Positions 1-8,837 of a stretch of 64,000 nt of DNA are shown here, in pieces. The notes beneath the pieces were generated by a model that was not told the origin of the DNA, made no database searches, and saw nothing but the letters and a program-made list of their open reading frames with translations. The stretch's first letter is position 1. The number at the start of each line of letters is the position of its first letter. The translations under genes were made by a program, and so were the position numbers. Origin of the DNA: Anaerolineae bacterium (GTDB lineage Bacteria; Chloroflexota; Anaerolineae; Aggregatilineales; Phototrophicaceae); the NCBI GenBank assembly GCA_022824465.1, contig JAJDZV010000005.1, positions 1 to 64,000 of the forward strand, read 5' to 3'.

Positions 1-619
1 AGGATATATCGTCATACAGCAACTCGCCCGCCGCTGCCGCTTCCGCATAACCTCGCACCGTTTCCAGCCAGCTCACCTGCCCGGCCGGGCTTTGGCCTGT
101 GCCAAAAGGATAAGTCTCCATCACCCAGCGATCGTAATCCAGTCCACAAGCATCCATCAAAACCAGGCCCAAGACCATATCCGGGTTCTCCGCCGCGTAA
201 ATCTGGGCGATCGGCGCGCCACAAGACCACGCCAGGATATAAAACGGCTCGGTTTCGCCCAGCGCATCAAGCAATTCCGCGAATTCCTGGGCGGAATTGT
301 ACGCTGTGCGGTCAGAGCCATTGGGCGCGCTCCAGCCCATGCCCGCGCGATCATAGGCGCAAACGCGGCTGTGTTCTCCTAGCTGGTCTTGGAACGGCTG
401 CCAGGTGACTACCATCGCCGCCCAGCCGTTCTCCAGCCAAATCGTGGGACTGCCTTCTCCTACGCAATGCACGAGGACATCGCGACCGTTAACATCGACC
501 AATTCGCCGATGAAAGGTTCTCCCAAATCAGGAGCCGTGTCGTCTTGGGCTATAGTCGCACTCGTCCAAAACGACGATACTATGACCAGCAGGGCAAGAA
601 TCATTCTACGCCTATTCAT
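1..619 (-). CDS. Exported alpha/beta hydrolase, C-terminus cut by window edge
   Basis: Reading the minus strand from an ATG at 617-619, which has a GGAGG site 7 bases before it, gives about 206 residues that run off the window. Residues 1-25 form a signal peptide (hydrophobic LALLVIVSSFW, then ATIAQ-DD). The body has alpha/beta-hydrolase marks: YDRAGMG at 89-95 and a nucleophile elbow A-W-S-C-G with Ser132, where the first Gly of GxSxG is Ala. The catalytic acid and His would lie in the missing C-terminal part. It is probably a secreted or membrane-proximal esterase, peptidase or lipase-like enzyme; the substrate cannot be told. It is divergent from moeA and shares the 620-796 spacer with it. 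Confidence 0.8.
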   Translation of the reverse strand, partial: MNRRRMILALLVIVSSFWTSATIAQDDTAPDLGEPFIGELVDVNGRDVLVHCVGEGSPTIWLENGWAAMVVTWQPFQDQLGEHSRVCAYDRAGMGWSAPNGSDRTAYNSAQEFAELLDALGETEPFYILAWSCGAPIAQIYAAENPDMVLGLVLMDACGLDYDRWVMETYPFGTGQSPAGQVSWLETVRGYAEAAAAGELLYDDIS

Positions 620-796
620 TGTATAACCTCCAATTCTCGATTCAATTGCAGTTCGCGTACTTGTGACCCGAACTTGATGTTATCACGGCGCAAAGTAGGC
701 GTCAAAGCCTCCCTCCGTTTGGCGCTTGCTGCCCATAATATCGATCGCGAATCTGTGCTAGAATGCCCATCTAATGCATCGCATCGGAGCGCGCTC

Positions 797-2041
797 GTGA
801 CACCACTGCTCAACGTAGATTCTGCCTTGGAGAACATACTCGCCAGCGTGAAGACGCTGCCGGCCGAGACCGTCTCATTGGCCGAGGCGCATAATCGCGT
901 AATCGCGGACGATGTCGTCTCGCCGATAGACCTGCCCGCCTTCGACAACTCGGCGATGGACGGGTACGCCATTCACCATGGGGACAGCGCTGAGGCCGGC
1001 CAAGCGCAGCCGGCGACGCTCAGGGTCAACATGGACATTCGGGCCGGCGACGCGCCCAGCGGGCTGCTTGAGCGGGGCTGTGCCGCGCGCATCATGACCG
1101 GGGCGCCGATCCCGCCCGGCTGCACGGCTGTGATCCCGGTAGAAGACACCGACGATGAATGGCGGAAAGGCGAAGACAGCCCGCCGCCGGAAGTGCGTTT
1201 GCGCAGAAGCCTGGATTGGGGCGAGAACATCCGGCGGGCGGGTGAAAACATTGAGGCTGGCGAAACCATTGTGCGCGCGGGGACCGTCGCGACGCCCGCG
1301 GTAATCGGCATGCTTGCCGGCATCGGCTGCGCCAAAGTCGGCGTGATCCGCCAGCCAAAAGTGGTCATCCTCAGCAGCGGCGATGAGCTGGTGGAGGCGC
1401 ATCAAGCGCTGCAGCCGGGCAAAATCCGCGACACAAACAGTTATACGCTGGCCGCGCTGGTCCGCCGGTCGGGTGGAATCCCTATTCGGCTGCCAATCGC
1501 CAAAGACAGCCTGGATTCCATCCGCAAGCTCTATCGGCGGGCGCTGGATATCAATCCCGATATGATCATCAGCACAGCCGGCGTGTCAGTCGGCGCGGCG
1601 GATCTCGTGCGGGTGGTGATGGACGAGCTCGGCGATATCGACTTCTGGCGCATCAACATGCGGCCTGGCAAGCCCCTCGCCTACGGCACGCTGCGAGGCG
1701 TGCCTTTCTTTGGTTTGCCGGGCAACCCAGTGTCGACGATGGTGACTTATGAAGTCCTCGTGCAACCGGCTTTGGCGAAGATCGCCGGGCGCAAGGCGCG
1801 AGCACGTACCATCCGGGCGATCGTCGCGGACGATCTTCGCTCTGACGGCCGCCGCAGTTACAACCGCGTTAGGCTGACGCGCGAGACCGACCGCGTAGTC
1901 GCGCATTCGACCGGCATCCAAAGCTCAGGCGCGCTGATGTCGATGGTGCTGGCGGACGGCCTCGCCATCATTCCTGAGGGTCGCGCGCAAGTCGCCGCGG
2001 GCGAGGAATTGTCGGTCTTGCTGCTGCGCGATCTCGGTTGA
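797..2041 (+). CDS. moeA: Molybdopterin molybdenumtransferase MoeA
   Basis: MoeA inserts molybdate into adenylylated molybdopterin, the last common step of Mo-cofactor synthesis in the cytosol. The open frame extends far upstream, but the GTG at 797 has GGAG 7 bases before it and gives 414 residues, the normal family length; the longer readings have no homologous N-terminus. Visible family motifs are FDNSAMDGYA near residue 48, SSGDEL, STAGVSVGAADLV (usually TTGGVSVG), MRPGKPLAYG and GLPGNPVS. The VKOR gene follows after 16 bases, probably on the same transcript. The window also encodes a molybdenum hydroxylase (47.5-53 kb) that would need this cofactor. No other Mo-cofactor synthesis gene lies next to it. 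Confidence 0.93.
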   Translation: MTPLLNVDSALENILASVKTLPAETVSLAEAHNRVIADDVVSPIDLPAFDNSAMDGYAIHHGDSAEAGQAQPATLRVNMDIRAGDAPSGLLERGCAARIMTGAPIPPGCTAVIPVEDTDDEWRKGEDSPPPEVRLRRSLDWGENIRRAGENIEAGETIVRAGTVATPAVIGMLAGIGCAKVGVIRQPKVVILSSGDELVEAHQALQPGKIRDTNSYTLAALVRRSGGIPIRLPIAKDSLDSIRKLYRRALDINPDMIISTAGVSVGAADLVRVVMDELGDIDFWRINMRPGKPLAYGTLRGVPFFGLPGNPVSTMVTYEVLVQPALAKIAGRKARARTIRAIVADDLRSDGRRSYNRVRLTRETDRVVAHSTGIQSSGALMSMVLADGLAIIPEGRAQVAAGEELSVLLLRDLG

Positions 2042-2057
2042 CTTGGGAGATAACGAG

Positions 2058-2534
2058 ATGACATTCGTCCCGGGCGATTCCAAGAAGACGGGCGGCGCGC
2101 CTGTTGCCAGACTGCGGTTGTTTCAGATGCTGCTGGTGCTTGTGGGCTTGATCGTCGCGGGCTATTTGAGCTACCTCAAGTTCGCCAGCGCGCCGGCGGT
2201 CTGCATTGAATCCGGCCCCTTCAACTGCAATGTTGTGCTGAACAGCCAATACTCGGAGCTAGCCGGCATCCCAATCGCCTATCTGGGTTTCGCCGTCTAT
2301 TTGATCATTGGCTGTACGCTGGCGCTGGAGACACGCAGTCGCTTGCTTGACGAATACGGCAGTCTGATCGTCTTCGGCGTCGGACTATTCGCCTGGCTCT
2401 TCTCGATGTGGTTGGTCTATGTGCAATTGGGTCTGCTCGAGGCGGTCTGCCCCTGGTGCCTGACGCACGAGATCAACTTCACGCTTTTGTTCATGACCAT
2501 CGCCTACCGCGTTTATCGCGAGTCCATGGCTTAG
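2058..2534 (+). CDS. Vitamin K epoxide reductase family protein (VKOR)
   Basis: A 158-residue membrane protein with four to five hydrophobic segments. It carries the VKOR signature: an outer cysteine pair C49-x7-C57, the conserved Ser63 after it, and the redox centre C131-P-W-C134 near the last helix. Bacterial VKOR passes electrons from a periplasmic DsbA-like thioredoxin to quinone and so drives disulfide formation in exported proteins. Here no thioredoxin domain is fused. The ATG at 2058 has GGGAG 8 bases upstream; an upstream TTG would make the protein 5 residues longer. It follows moeA closely, so co-transcription is likely. The cysteine-rich exported proteins nearby are plausible beneficiaries, but that is only inference. 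Confidence 0.9.
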   Translation: MTFVPGDSKKTGGAPVARLRLFQMLLVLVGLIVAGYLSYLKFASAPAVCIESGPFNCNVVLNSQYSELAGIPIAYLGFAVYLIIGCTLALETRSRLLDEYGSLIVFGVGLFAWLFSMWLVYVQLGLLEAVCPWCLTHEINFTLLFMTIAYRVYRESMA

Positions 2535-2605
2535 GCGGCGCCCATCCGCGAAGTGAAAGACGGGCGCGCATTCGCCACCCGGCGGTATTAAGGTACAGCT
2601 TCGTC

Positions 2606-3292
2606 TCAGGCTCGGGAGTTGCGCAAGGTCCGCGCCAGGATCTCTTCCTGTTTCTCGCGGTGTTTGCTTTGCGCGCCTCGTCGGTGATTGTGGGGTTCGG
2701 CCGCGCCGTCGTCCGGCCGCATCGCCCGTTGGAAAGCCTGCGCCATTGACGTGGGCAAGTCATCGTCTTCGTCCTCATCGTCAGCGATGTCGAAGTCCAT
2801 CGGGTCGGATTTCATTGACAGATCGATTTGACGCGGGCGACCATTTTTCTTGATAACGCGCACGCGCACTTCCTGACCGACGCTGGCGACATCGCCGGGC
2901 GATTTCACGTAGCCATCAGCCATTTCGGAGACATGCACCATGCCGGGGCGTTCCGCGCCGAAATCTACAAAGACGCCGAAATCTTCCACACGCACGACCA
3001 CGCCCGCGTAGGAGTTGCCGCGCTTGATCGTCTGCCAGGGAACGGCTGGCGGTTTGTCCAGCGTCAATTCGACGCGGCCGTCGCGGCGGGTCTTGTAGAT
3101 CCAGGCGGTAATCTCGCTTGCGGGCTGCGCTACCTCGGCCAGGGCGCGGTCTTCGTTCGCGCCAAGTTGAGAGATATGCAGCATGGCGTCTTGACCGGCG
3201 CCGATATCCACCAGCGCGCCGTACAAGCCGAGATGCCTGACCGTGCCTTTAACCTCTGCGCCGACCGCCAGCGCGCCCCTATCTGCTGCCAT
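2606..3292 (-). CDS. Protein with two S1 RNA-binding domains
   Basis: This 228-residue protein has two S1 (OB-fold) repeats. The first, near residues 11-78, includes VGAEVKGTVRHLGLYGALVD and MLHISQL. The second, near 88-160, includes VVRVEDFGVFVDFG and GMVHVSEM. An acidic stretch (DDEDEDDDLP) and a basic Arg/Lys-rich tail follow. It resembles ribosomal-protein-S1-like or Tex/YugI-type RNA binders but is shorter than rpsA and has no catalytic domain, so RNA binding is the only supported role. ATG 3292 has GGGAG 10 bases upstream; a TTG 8 codons earlier is the alternative. It is convergent with the VKOR gene, and I see no clear terminator in the 71-base gap. Confidence 0.85.
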   Translation of the reverse strand: MAADRGALAVGAEVKGTVRHLGLYGALVDIGAGQDAMLHISQLGANEDRALAEVAQPASEITAWIYKTRRDGRVELTLDKPPAVPWQTIKRGNSYAGVVVRVEDFGVFVDFGAERPGMVHVSEMADGYVKSPGDVASVGQEVRVRVIKKNGRPRQIDLSMKSDPMDFDIADDEDEDDDLPTSMAQAFQRAMRPDDGAAEPHNHRRGAQSKHREKQEEILARTLRNSRA

Positions 3293-3343
3293 CTCGCTAT
3301 TGCTCCCTGAATTCAATAGACTCGAATCTTGCCGCCTGCGCGA

Positions 3344-4033
3344 CTAGCCGGTTGGGCAAAGCTCGTCATCGCCGACGCCCTCGCCGACATAGTCGAATTC
3401 GCCTTCAGCGTATGCCGAAAACGAGGTGAAGCCGCGCCAGTGATACAAGTTGGCGCATACCATCAACTCGTCCACTTCATCAGCGACCAGGTACATCGCG
3501 CCGATGATCGGGCTGGAAACGGACAGCTCTCCGGAGGCCGGCGTCGCGATATAGGCGTAGACGATCAAGGGCACATCGGAATAGATCAACGCTACATAGC
3601 CTTGTTCCTCGCTGACCTGTTCGCCGGCGGCGAAGTCGGGCTCGCCATATACATCGAACACCGGTCCGTAGTTCATGACGGGCGCGGTCTGCAGCAGGAA
3701 AGACGAAACCGTTTCGCCATCGCGACTTAACACTTGGCAGCAAGCCGGGCTATCGCCTTCGGAAAAGGCAAACCGGCGCACGACGCTGCCCTCTTCCGGA
3801 TCGGGTTCGTCGCCTAGCGCATAGCGCTCGTCGCTTTCGATGATCAACTTGGCGTCGCGATAGAGCGTCTCGCCCGGCACGATGCCGTTCCAGCAGGGCG
3901 CCTCACAGGGGTCGCCGGTTAGCAAACTGGTATCGCTGAGCATATCGTCGTTGAGTAGATTGATATCGGGCGAACATGCGGCAAGCAAGAGTGAGGCAAG
4001 CATTACAAATGTGAGGAGACAGCCGCGTTCCAT
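3344..4033 (-). CDS. Putative lipoprotein with PCW-x-G-I-x-P-G motif
   Basis: The N-terminus MERGCLLTFVMLASLLLAAC is a lipoprotein signal with lipobox LAAC. The start at 4033 was chosen because the Met lies directly before this signal; the frame is open for 22 more codons. After the lipid-anchor Cys comes a short linker and then C-E-A-P-C-W-N-G-I-V-P-G. From memory this motif recurs in secreted Chloroflexota proteins of unknown function. A Cys-Cys pair and other cysteines in the rest suggest disulfides, which would suit the VKOR gene nearby. No enzymatic motif is seen. It is probably a surface-anchored protein of about 229 residues, function unknown. Confidence 0.7.
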   Translation of the reverse strand: MERGCLLTFVMLASLLLAACSPDINLLNDDMLSDTSLLTGDPCEAPCWNGIVPGETLYRDAKLIIESDERYALGDEPDPEEGSVVRRFAFSEGDSPACCQVLSRDGETVSSFLLQTAPVMNYGPVFDVYGEPDFAAGEQVSEEQGYVALIYSDVPLIVYAYIATPASGELSVSSPIIGAMYLVADEVDELMVCANLYHWRGFTSFSAYAEGEFDYVGEGVGDDELCPTG

Positions 4034-4129
4034 CCGTATTCGCTTTCGCAGCTTATCGTACTGATAGGTGGCGAGCATCATATCAGAGGCTTTCCGCATT
4101 GTACAATACCGCAGATATCAGCCGGCGGT

Positions 4130-6238
4130 TCAGTTCCTGGTCATCACAAGTTCGTATATGCCGATCGTCCCGCCGTATTGATTGCCATAGCGCGTCGCGA
4201 TCACGGTATAGGGACCATTCTCCGGCAAGACATAGCCAGTGATCCGCGAGTCGGTTGGCCGGCCCGTCAAACCCAGTTCGACCGGATCACCGTCGTCATT
4301 GCTCGCCAGCTCGGCGCCACTGGGACCAATCAAGTACAGATTGGTATCCAGCACCAGCGTGACGCCGGACAAGCTCAAGCTGACGGTATCGCCGGCAATC
4401 CCGTCAAACTGATAAACGTCAAAGGGGTTGCCGGGCGAGATGGCGCCACGAACGGGACGGCCGCTTTCGATAGTCGGCGCGACTAGCGCTTCCTCCTGAA
4501 AACTCAAGCTGGCGCTGCCTGCGTCGATGAAGCCGCCTTCACCAGCGACGGCGAATCCCGAAGGTTGCACGGTAAAGTTGGTGACGTAGCGCTGACCTGG
4601 CTGCGGGAATTGCCGTTGCCGGGCGACAACGACGCCGTTGACCTCGATCTGCAGCGTGAAATTGACCGGCGGCGGGAAGTCGACGCAAGGGTCCTGATAC
4701 CAAACTTCGACTTCATAGGCGCCGGGCCGCAATAAGCCTTCGGGCCAATAGACATACGACACGGGCGCGCCCTCAGAGGCGACGCAATTGGCGTTGCCTG
4801 CCGCCTGCAGGATGCCGCCCGAAGTTGCCGCCGGATTGTCGTCAAAGACCGATTCGCCAAGCGGGTCGCGGACGAGCAGCTGCAAATCGGCGCTAGTGCT
4901 CCAATACAAGCCGACCTCCACAACACCCTGCGGCAGGTTCAATTGGCTGCCCAATGCCACGGCATTGCCGGTTGGTCCGGTCAAGGTCAGCTGGAACTGA
5001 CCGAAGGTGCCGCCGGCTTCCTTTGCGTAGCGCGTCGCGATTATGCGATAGCTGCCGCTGCTGAGGAGCCGCGCGTCGGTCACCAGTGAGTCAGTCGTGC
5101 CGCCGAGCGCGGAGTCATCGTTGACATCGACAATGGCGCCGTTGGGGTCGATTATCTGCACGAGCGTGTCCAAACTGTCGCTGAGCGCCTGCATTTCCAC
5201 TGTGATCAATTCGTTGGCGGCGCCTTCAAACGAATAGGCGGCAAAGGGCTGGGCGTTGCTGATCTGGCCGATGACCGGCACATCGCGCGCGATCGGCGTC
5301 GGGACATCGGCGGCAAAGTCATAAGTGCCGGGCAGGCTCGTCACGCTGGCGGCTGGGTATAAGCCGCCGGGGACGACATCCGCGGTACCGTCGCCGCCGA
5401 GCACGAAGCGGCCCACGTAGATGTTCTGTTGGCCGAGCGCGCCCGGCGATATCAGGTCTTCTATCGCGCCGCTGGTCTGGCCGTCTACGAGCACTTCAAC
5501 CCGAAATGGCACGGTGGCGGTCAATGCGTCGCAGGCTTGTTCATAGTAGACGATGATTTCGTAGCTGCCGGTGGGCAAGAAGCCGGGCTGCCAGGTGGCG
5601 GTCTCTTCCGGGCTCGCGCTAATAACGTCACAGAGGCCGTTGGCGTCGAAACCAAAGCCGCCGCCATTCTCGGTCGCGCGCGAATTCCAGAAGAGCGTCT
5701 GCCCGATGGGATCGCGAACCTCGAGGTCCAGGTCGGCTGCGCCCGTCCAGGTCAGACGGACCTCTATGCCAGCGACAAGCAGAATCTGCGCGGGCGCCGC
5801 CGGTTCGGCAACTTCCGCGGCAACCTCCTCCGCCGCCAGGTCAAAGGTCAGATCAAATGAAGTCGCCTGCGCGACGGTTCCGGGCGCGATATAGACGAAT
5901 ACAAGATAACGACCGCCGGAGTCGAGCTGCGCGTCCACCGCGGCCGAATCGCCGGAAGCCTGTGCAATCATGTTGCCGTTAGTGTCGCTGATGTGCAGCG
6001 CCAGCGCGCCGCCGCTGACATTCTCCAGCGAGACACTCGCCCTCGAATTCGCGGTCGCGTCAAAGACCAGGGTCATGGCGCTGGCATCCGCGTCTAGCGC
6101 GCCGGAAACAGTCGTTCCAGCCACCAGTATGCGGCTTCCGTCTTGGGCGAATCCGGGCGTAGCCAAGCAGGCGGCGAGCGCCAGGCAAAGGAGCAGCCGG
6201 GCAAAGTGTCTCCGCCCATTCAGTTTAGATTCGGACAT
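4130..6238 (-). CDS. Large exported protein with PPC-type and DUF2135-like beta domains
   Basis: The 702-residue product starts at ATG 6238, which has GGAGG 9 bases before it. The signal region ends in LALAACLATPGFAQ, so either signal peptidase I (after FAQ) or a lipobox (LAAC) is possible. The body alternates two kinds of beta domain. One is a DUF2135-like unit with W-T-G-A-A-D-L-D-L-E-V-R-D-P and a second copy W-S-T-S-A-D-L-Q-L-L-V-R-D-P, each with a Cys pair. The other is a bacterial pre-peptidase C-terminal (PPC) unit with Y-S-F/Y-Q-F, DTLVQIIDPNG, NDD and YTVIATRYG near the C-terminus; the middle and last PPC copies both end in ATRY-x-x-x-x-GGT. No catalytic domain is visible, so it is probably a cell-surface adhesive or carbohydrate-binding protein. 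Confidence 0.75.
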   Translation of the reverse strand: MSESKLNGRRHFARLLLCLALAACLATPGFAQDGSRILVAGTTVSGALDADASAMTLVFDATANSRASVSLENVSGGALALHISDTNGNMIAQASGDSAAVDAQLDSGGRYLVFVYIAPGTVAQATSFDLTFDLAAEEVAAEVAEPAAPAQILLVAGIEVRLTWTGAADLDLEVRDPIGQTLFWNSRATENGGGFGFDANGLCDVISASPEETATWQPGFLPTGSYEIIVYYEQACDALTATVPFRVEVLVDGQTSGAIEDLISPGALGQQNIYVGRFVLGGDGTADVVPGGLYPAASVTSLPGTYDFAADVPTPIARDVPVIGQISNAQPFAAYSFEGAANELITVEMQALSDSLDTLVQIIDPNGAIVDVNDDSALGGTTDSLVTDARLLSSGSYRIIATRYAKEAGGTFGQFQLTLTGPTGNAVALGSQLNLPQGVVEVGLYWSTSADLQLLVRDPLGESVFDDNPAATSGGILQAAGNANCVASEGAPVSYVYWPEGLLRPGAYEVEVWYQDPCVDFPPPVNFTLQIEVNGVVVARQRQFPQPGQRYVTNFTVQPSGFAVAGEGGFIDAGSASLSFQEEALVAPTIESGRPVRGAISPGNPFDVYQFDGIAGDTVSLSLSGVTLVLDTNLYLIGPSGAELASNDDGDPVELGLTGRPTDSRITGYVLPENGPYTVIATRYGNQYGGTIGIYELVMTRN

Positions 6239-6556
6239 GCTGACCCCTCCATCCATTCAGGTCCCGCTTCCGCTTTCGCTACGAAGTGTATCGGTTTCAT
6301 ATAACGCTCGCCACACGAACAGCCAACGCCTATTCAACGCTGCCGCAGCGCCTGAGCTCGTGAAAAGAGTTTCCGCGCCGCTGTTTCAATGCTCGCAATC
6401 GCTTGCGCGTCAACGGATTCAGGCGCTTCCGCGCAGAATGCGCTGATTCTACAGTCAAATTCGGCGCGCTTCAATTCACAATAGCGCATTTCGTCACCCG
6501 CCCCATTGTGAGTTATTGTTGCGGCAAGTATAGCCTATACGCAGGGGATCGCCGTT
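6239..6556. other. Divergent intergenic region between the PPC protein and the LysM gene
   Basis: About 318 bases hold no convincing gene. The region must carry the promoters of both flanking genes. Near its right end there is a short palindrome, GTATAG-C-CTATAC at 6529-6541, about 15 bases before the LysM gene start, and AGGGG 9 bases before that ATG is its ribosome binding site. The palindrome could be an operator or a -10 region. I see no stable terminator and no RNA gene. Confidence 0.4.
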
Positions 6557-8047
6557 ATGAACCTCTTTAGAGTGAGAATTCTAACAACCTTGGTAGCGCT
6601 GCTCTCGCTGCTGCCGGCGCAGGCGCAGCCGAACGCGGAAATCACGCATCTCGTCAGGCCAGGCGAAACGTTGAGTCGCATTGCCCAGTCATACGGCGTG
6701 GATATTTATCGGCTGGCGGCGATCAATGGCATTAGCAACGCCCATATCGTCTACTCCTGGCAGCAGCTCACGATTCCCAAGGACGGCGCGCTAAGCGCCC
6801 CGGAACCTGAAGCCGTCGCAATTCATGTCGTGCAGAGCGGCGAGACCCTGGATGCCATCGCCGCGTCTTATGGTATTGATTTGTTCGAGCTGCAAGCGCT
6901 CAACAATTTGTGGGGCTGGCTGATCTACCCCGGCGACGAATTGGCGCTGCCCGTCGAGAGCCGCGACGCGCGAACGTCGCCTGTCGAGGATGTTTCGCCT
7001 GAGACGCCGACAAGGGTCGTCGCAGGCGAATACACGCATGTCGTCCGCTTTGGGGAGACGCTGGGCACAATTGCGGCGAGCTACGGCGTGAGTCTCGTCG
7101 ACTTGCAGGAACTCAACGAAACCTGGACCTATCTGATCTATCCGGGCCAAGAACTGCTGATTCCGGCGGGTGGAGCGCCACCGGCCGACGAGCCAGCAGC
7201 GACGGAAGAGACGGACGAACAGGAGAGCGCTGTAGCCGTTGAGCCTGTAGATCCCAGCATTGAAACGACGCCGGTTACACGTCCAGACTCGTATACGGTC
7301 CGGCGTGGCGACACGCTATTCAGCATAGCGCGGCGATTCAATGTGCCGGTCGACCGGCTGATGCAAGCCAATGGCATCGCTGATCCACGCTTTGTGCATG
7401 CTGGCCTATCGCTGCGCATCCGTAACCTGGACACTGCGCCGCCGCCACAATCCCGCCCGAGCGCGCCGGCGCCAGACGTGAATCGCGAACAGTACACAGT
7501 GCAGCCGGGCGAGTTTCTCTCCTCCATTGGCAACCGCTTTGGCATGAGTTGGCTGGCGATCGCTGCCATAAATAGCATCACCAATCCCGACACAGTATAC
7601 GCCGGTACGGTCTTGCAGATCCCAACGCAAGAAGAGGCGGCGCGCTATGGTCCCGTCCTGCCGGTGCATGTGGACCCGGGTCCGCATATTGGCGTTGGGC
7701 GTGAAATCGTGATCGTGCTGAGCACGCAGCGAGCCTATGCCTACTTGGACGGCGTCCTGCAGCGGAGCGCCATCATCTCCAGCGGCTTGCCGGATACGCC
7801 GACAGTCCAGGGCAATTTCAAAGTCACGCGCAAGCTGCCGTCACGACACATGGTGGGACCCGATTACGACCTGCCAGGCGTGCCATGGGTCAGCTACTTT
7901 TATGCCGGCTATGCCATTCACGGCACCTATTGGCACAACAACTTTGGCACGCCGATGAGCCATGGCTGCGTCAATATGACAACGCCCGATGCCAAGTGGT
8001 TCTATGATTTCGCGCCTGTCGGCACGCCCGTGCACGTCCGCTACTAA
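6557..8047 (+). CDS. Secreted L,D-transpeptidase (YkuD) with five LysM domains
   Basis: This protein cross-links or trims peptidoglycan outside the membrane. It begins with a signal peptide (about 1-24, ending AQAQP). Five LysM peptidoglycan-binding repeats follow, near 28-75, 92-138, 156-202, 246-292 and 312-358, each opening with H/Y-x-V-x-x-G-E/D-x-L. Pro/Thr/Glu-rich linkers separate the repeats. The YkuD domain (about 375-496) contains IHGTYW and the catalytic S-H-G-C-V-N motif, with Cys as nucleophile. Five LysM units in front of the enzyme is many for the family. The gene stands alone on the plus strand; the HD gene ends 5 bases after its stop on the other strand. It suggests a peptidoglycan layer in this organism. 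Confidence 0.93.
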   Translation: MNLFRVRILTTLVALLSLLPAQAQPNAEITHLVRPGETLSRIAQSYGVDIYRLAAINGISNAHIVYSWQQLTIPKDGALSAPEPEAVAIHVVQSGETLDAIAASYGIDLFELQALNNLWGWLIYPGDELALPVESRDARTSPVEDVSPETPTRVVAGEYTHVVRFGETLGTIAASYGVSLVDLQELNETWTYLIYPGQELLIPAGGAPPADEPAATEETDEQESAVAVEPVDPSIETTPVTRPDSYTVRRGDTLFSIARRFNVPVDRLMQANGIADPRFVHAGLSLRIRNLDTAPPPQSRPSAPAPDVNREQYTVQPGEFLSSIGNRFGMSWLAIAAINSITNPDTVYAGTVLQIPTQEEAARYGPVLPVHVDPGPHIGVGREIVIVLSTQRAYAYLDGVLQRSAIISSGLPDTPTVQGNFKVTRKLPSRHMVGPDYDLPGVPWVSYFYAGYAIHGTYWHNNFGTPMSHGCVNMTTPDAKWFYDFAPVGTPVHVRY

Positions 8048-8051
8048 CACG

Positions 8052-8621
8052 CTAAGACTTCACGCCGTCGAGCCCCAATTCGGCGGCGTGATCCTGCATC
8101 GCCTTCAACACCAGCGGAATATGAAACTCCCAGACATCCACGCCCAGCACTTCACAGCCATCGATGACATCCTGCCGATTGACGCCGGCGGCGAAAGCCT
8201 TGTCCTTCCACTTCTTGCGGATGCTGCGCGCCTTGACATCGCGGATGTCCTTACTGGGTCGAACGAGCGCCACCGCCGTGATCAAGCCCGTCAGTTCATC
8301 GACGGCATAGAGCGCCTTGTCGCGCAATGTGACGCGATCATCCGCCGCCAGCGGACCGTGACTCAGAATCGTGCGGATATCTTCTTCGCCCAGCCCCCGC
8401 GCGCGCAGAATCGGCGCCCCGTCCATCGGGTGCTGCTCCAGCGAGGGGTGGATCTCCCAGTCAAAGTCGTGCAGCAAGCCGACCAGTCCCCAGGAGTCCG
8501 GGTCTTCGCCGTAGTGCTCGGCATAGGCGCGCATGGCGAATTCGACAGCGAGCATGTGCTTGCGCAGCGACTTGGATTGCACGAATTCGCAGACGATGTC
8601 GTAGGCTGTTTGTCGGTCCAA
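8052..8621 (-). CDS. HD-domain phosphohydrolase
   Basis: A 189-residue soluble protein of the HDIG type. Metal-ligand motifs are visible: H22 in RKHMLAVE, the H-D pair in GLLHDFDWE near residue 52, H64 in EQHPMDG, and a later Asp in YAVDELTGLI. Such proteins hydrolyse nucleotides or nucleotide second messengers; the substrate here is unknown. Start is TTG at 8621 with GGAGG 9 bases upstream. The gene is divergent from the DUF4287/DUF5655-like gene and shares a palindromic -10-like element with it. Confidence 0.85.
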   Translation of the reverse strand: MDRQTAYDIVCEFVQSKSLRKHMLAVEFAMRAYAEHYGEDPDSWGLVGLLHDFDWEIHPSLEQHPMDGAPILRARGLGEEDIRTILSHGPLAADDRVTLRDKALYAVDELTGLITAVALVRPSKDIRDVKARSIRKKWKDKAFAAGVNRQDVIDGCEVLGVDVWEFHIPLVLKAMQDHAAELGLDGVKS

Positions 8622-8679
8622 GATTTCGCACCTCCCGTGCGGCGGCGATGGCGCACGCCAGAATTGTCTAACTGGCGCA

Positions 8680-8687
8680 CATTATAA
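8680..8687. promoter_or_regulatory. Palindromic -10-like element (ATTATAAT) in a divergent spacer
   Basis: The 8-base palindrome contains TATAAT on both strands, midway between the HD gene (minus) and the DUF4287 gene (plus). A shared or face-to-face promoter is plausible. No good -35 box sits at 16-18 bases on either side, so this is a weak call. Confidence 0.35.
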
Positions 8688-8837
8688 TGCCGGATTCCAG
8701 ATTACGAAACGGCACTCGTGGCGCGCTTCTTGGTGAATGCGGTCAATCCAGGCGCCGGAGAATCCGCGCCAATTCAATCTGGCGGACAGCGCCTCAATGT
8801 GGGATTCTCCAATTCCAAGCAAGTTAAGGAGCGAATT

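Noticed and set aside
389..796. Long N-terminal extension of MoeA from the upstream open frame
   Set aside because: It runs over the divergent hydrolase gene and the shared promoter region. GTG 797 has a good ribosome site and gives the normal family length.
6460..6500. Third Rex-type box (TTGTGAA half-site on the minus strand) before the LysM gene
   Set aside because: Only one half-site is present; no matching second half lies at the 18-base spacing.
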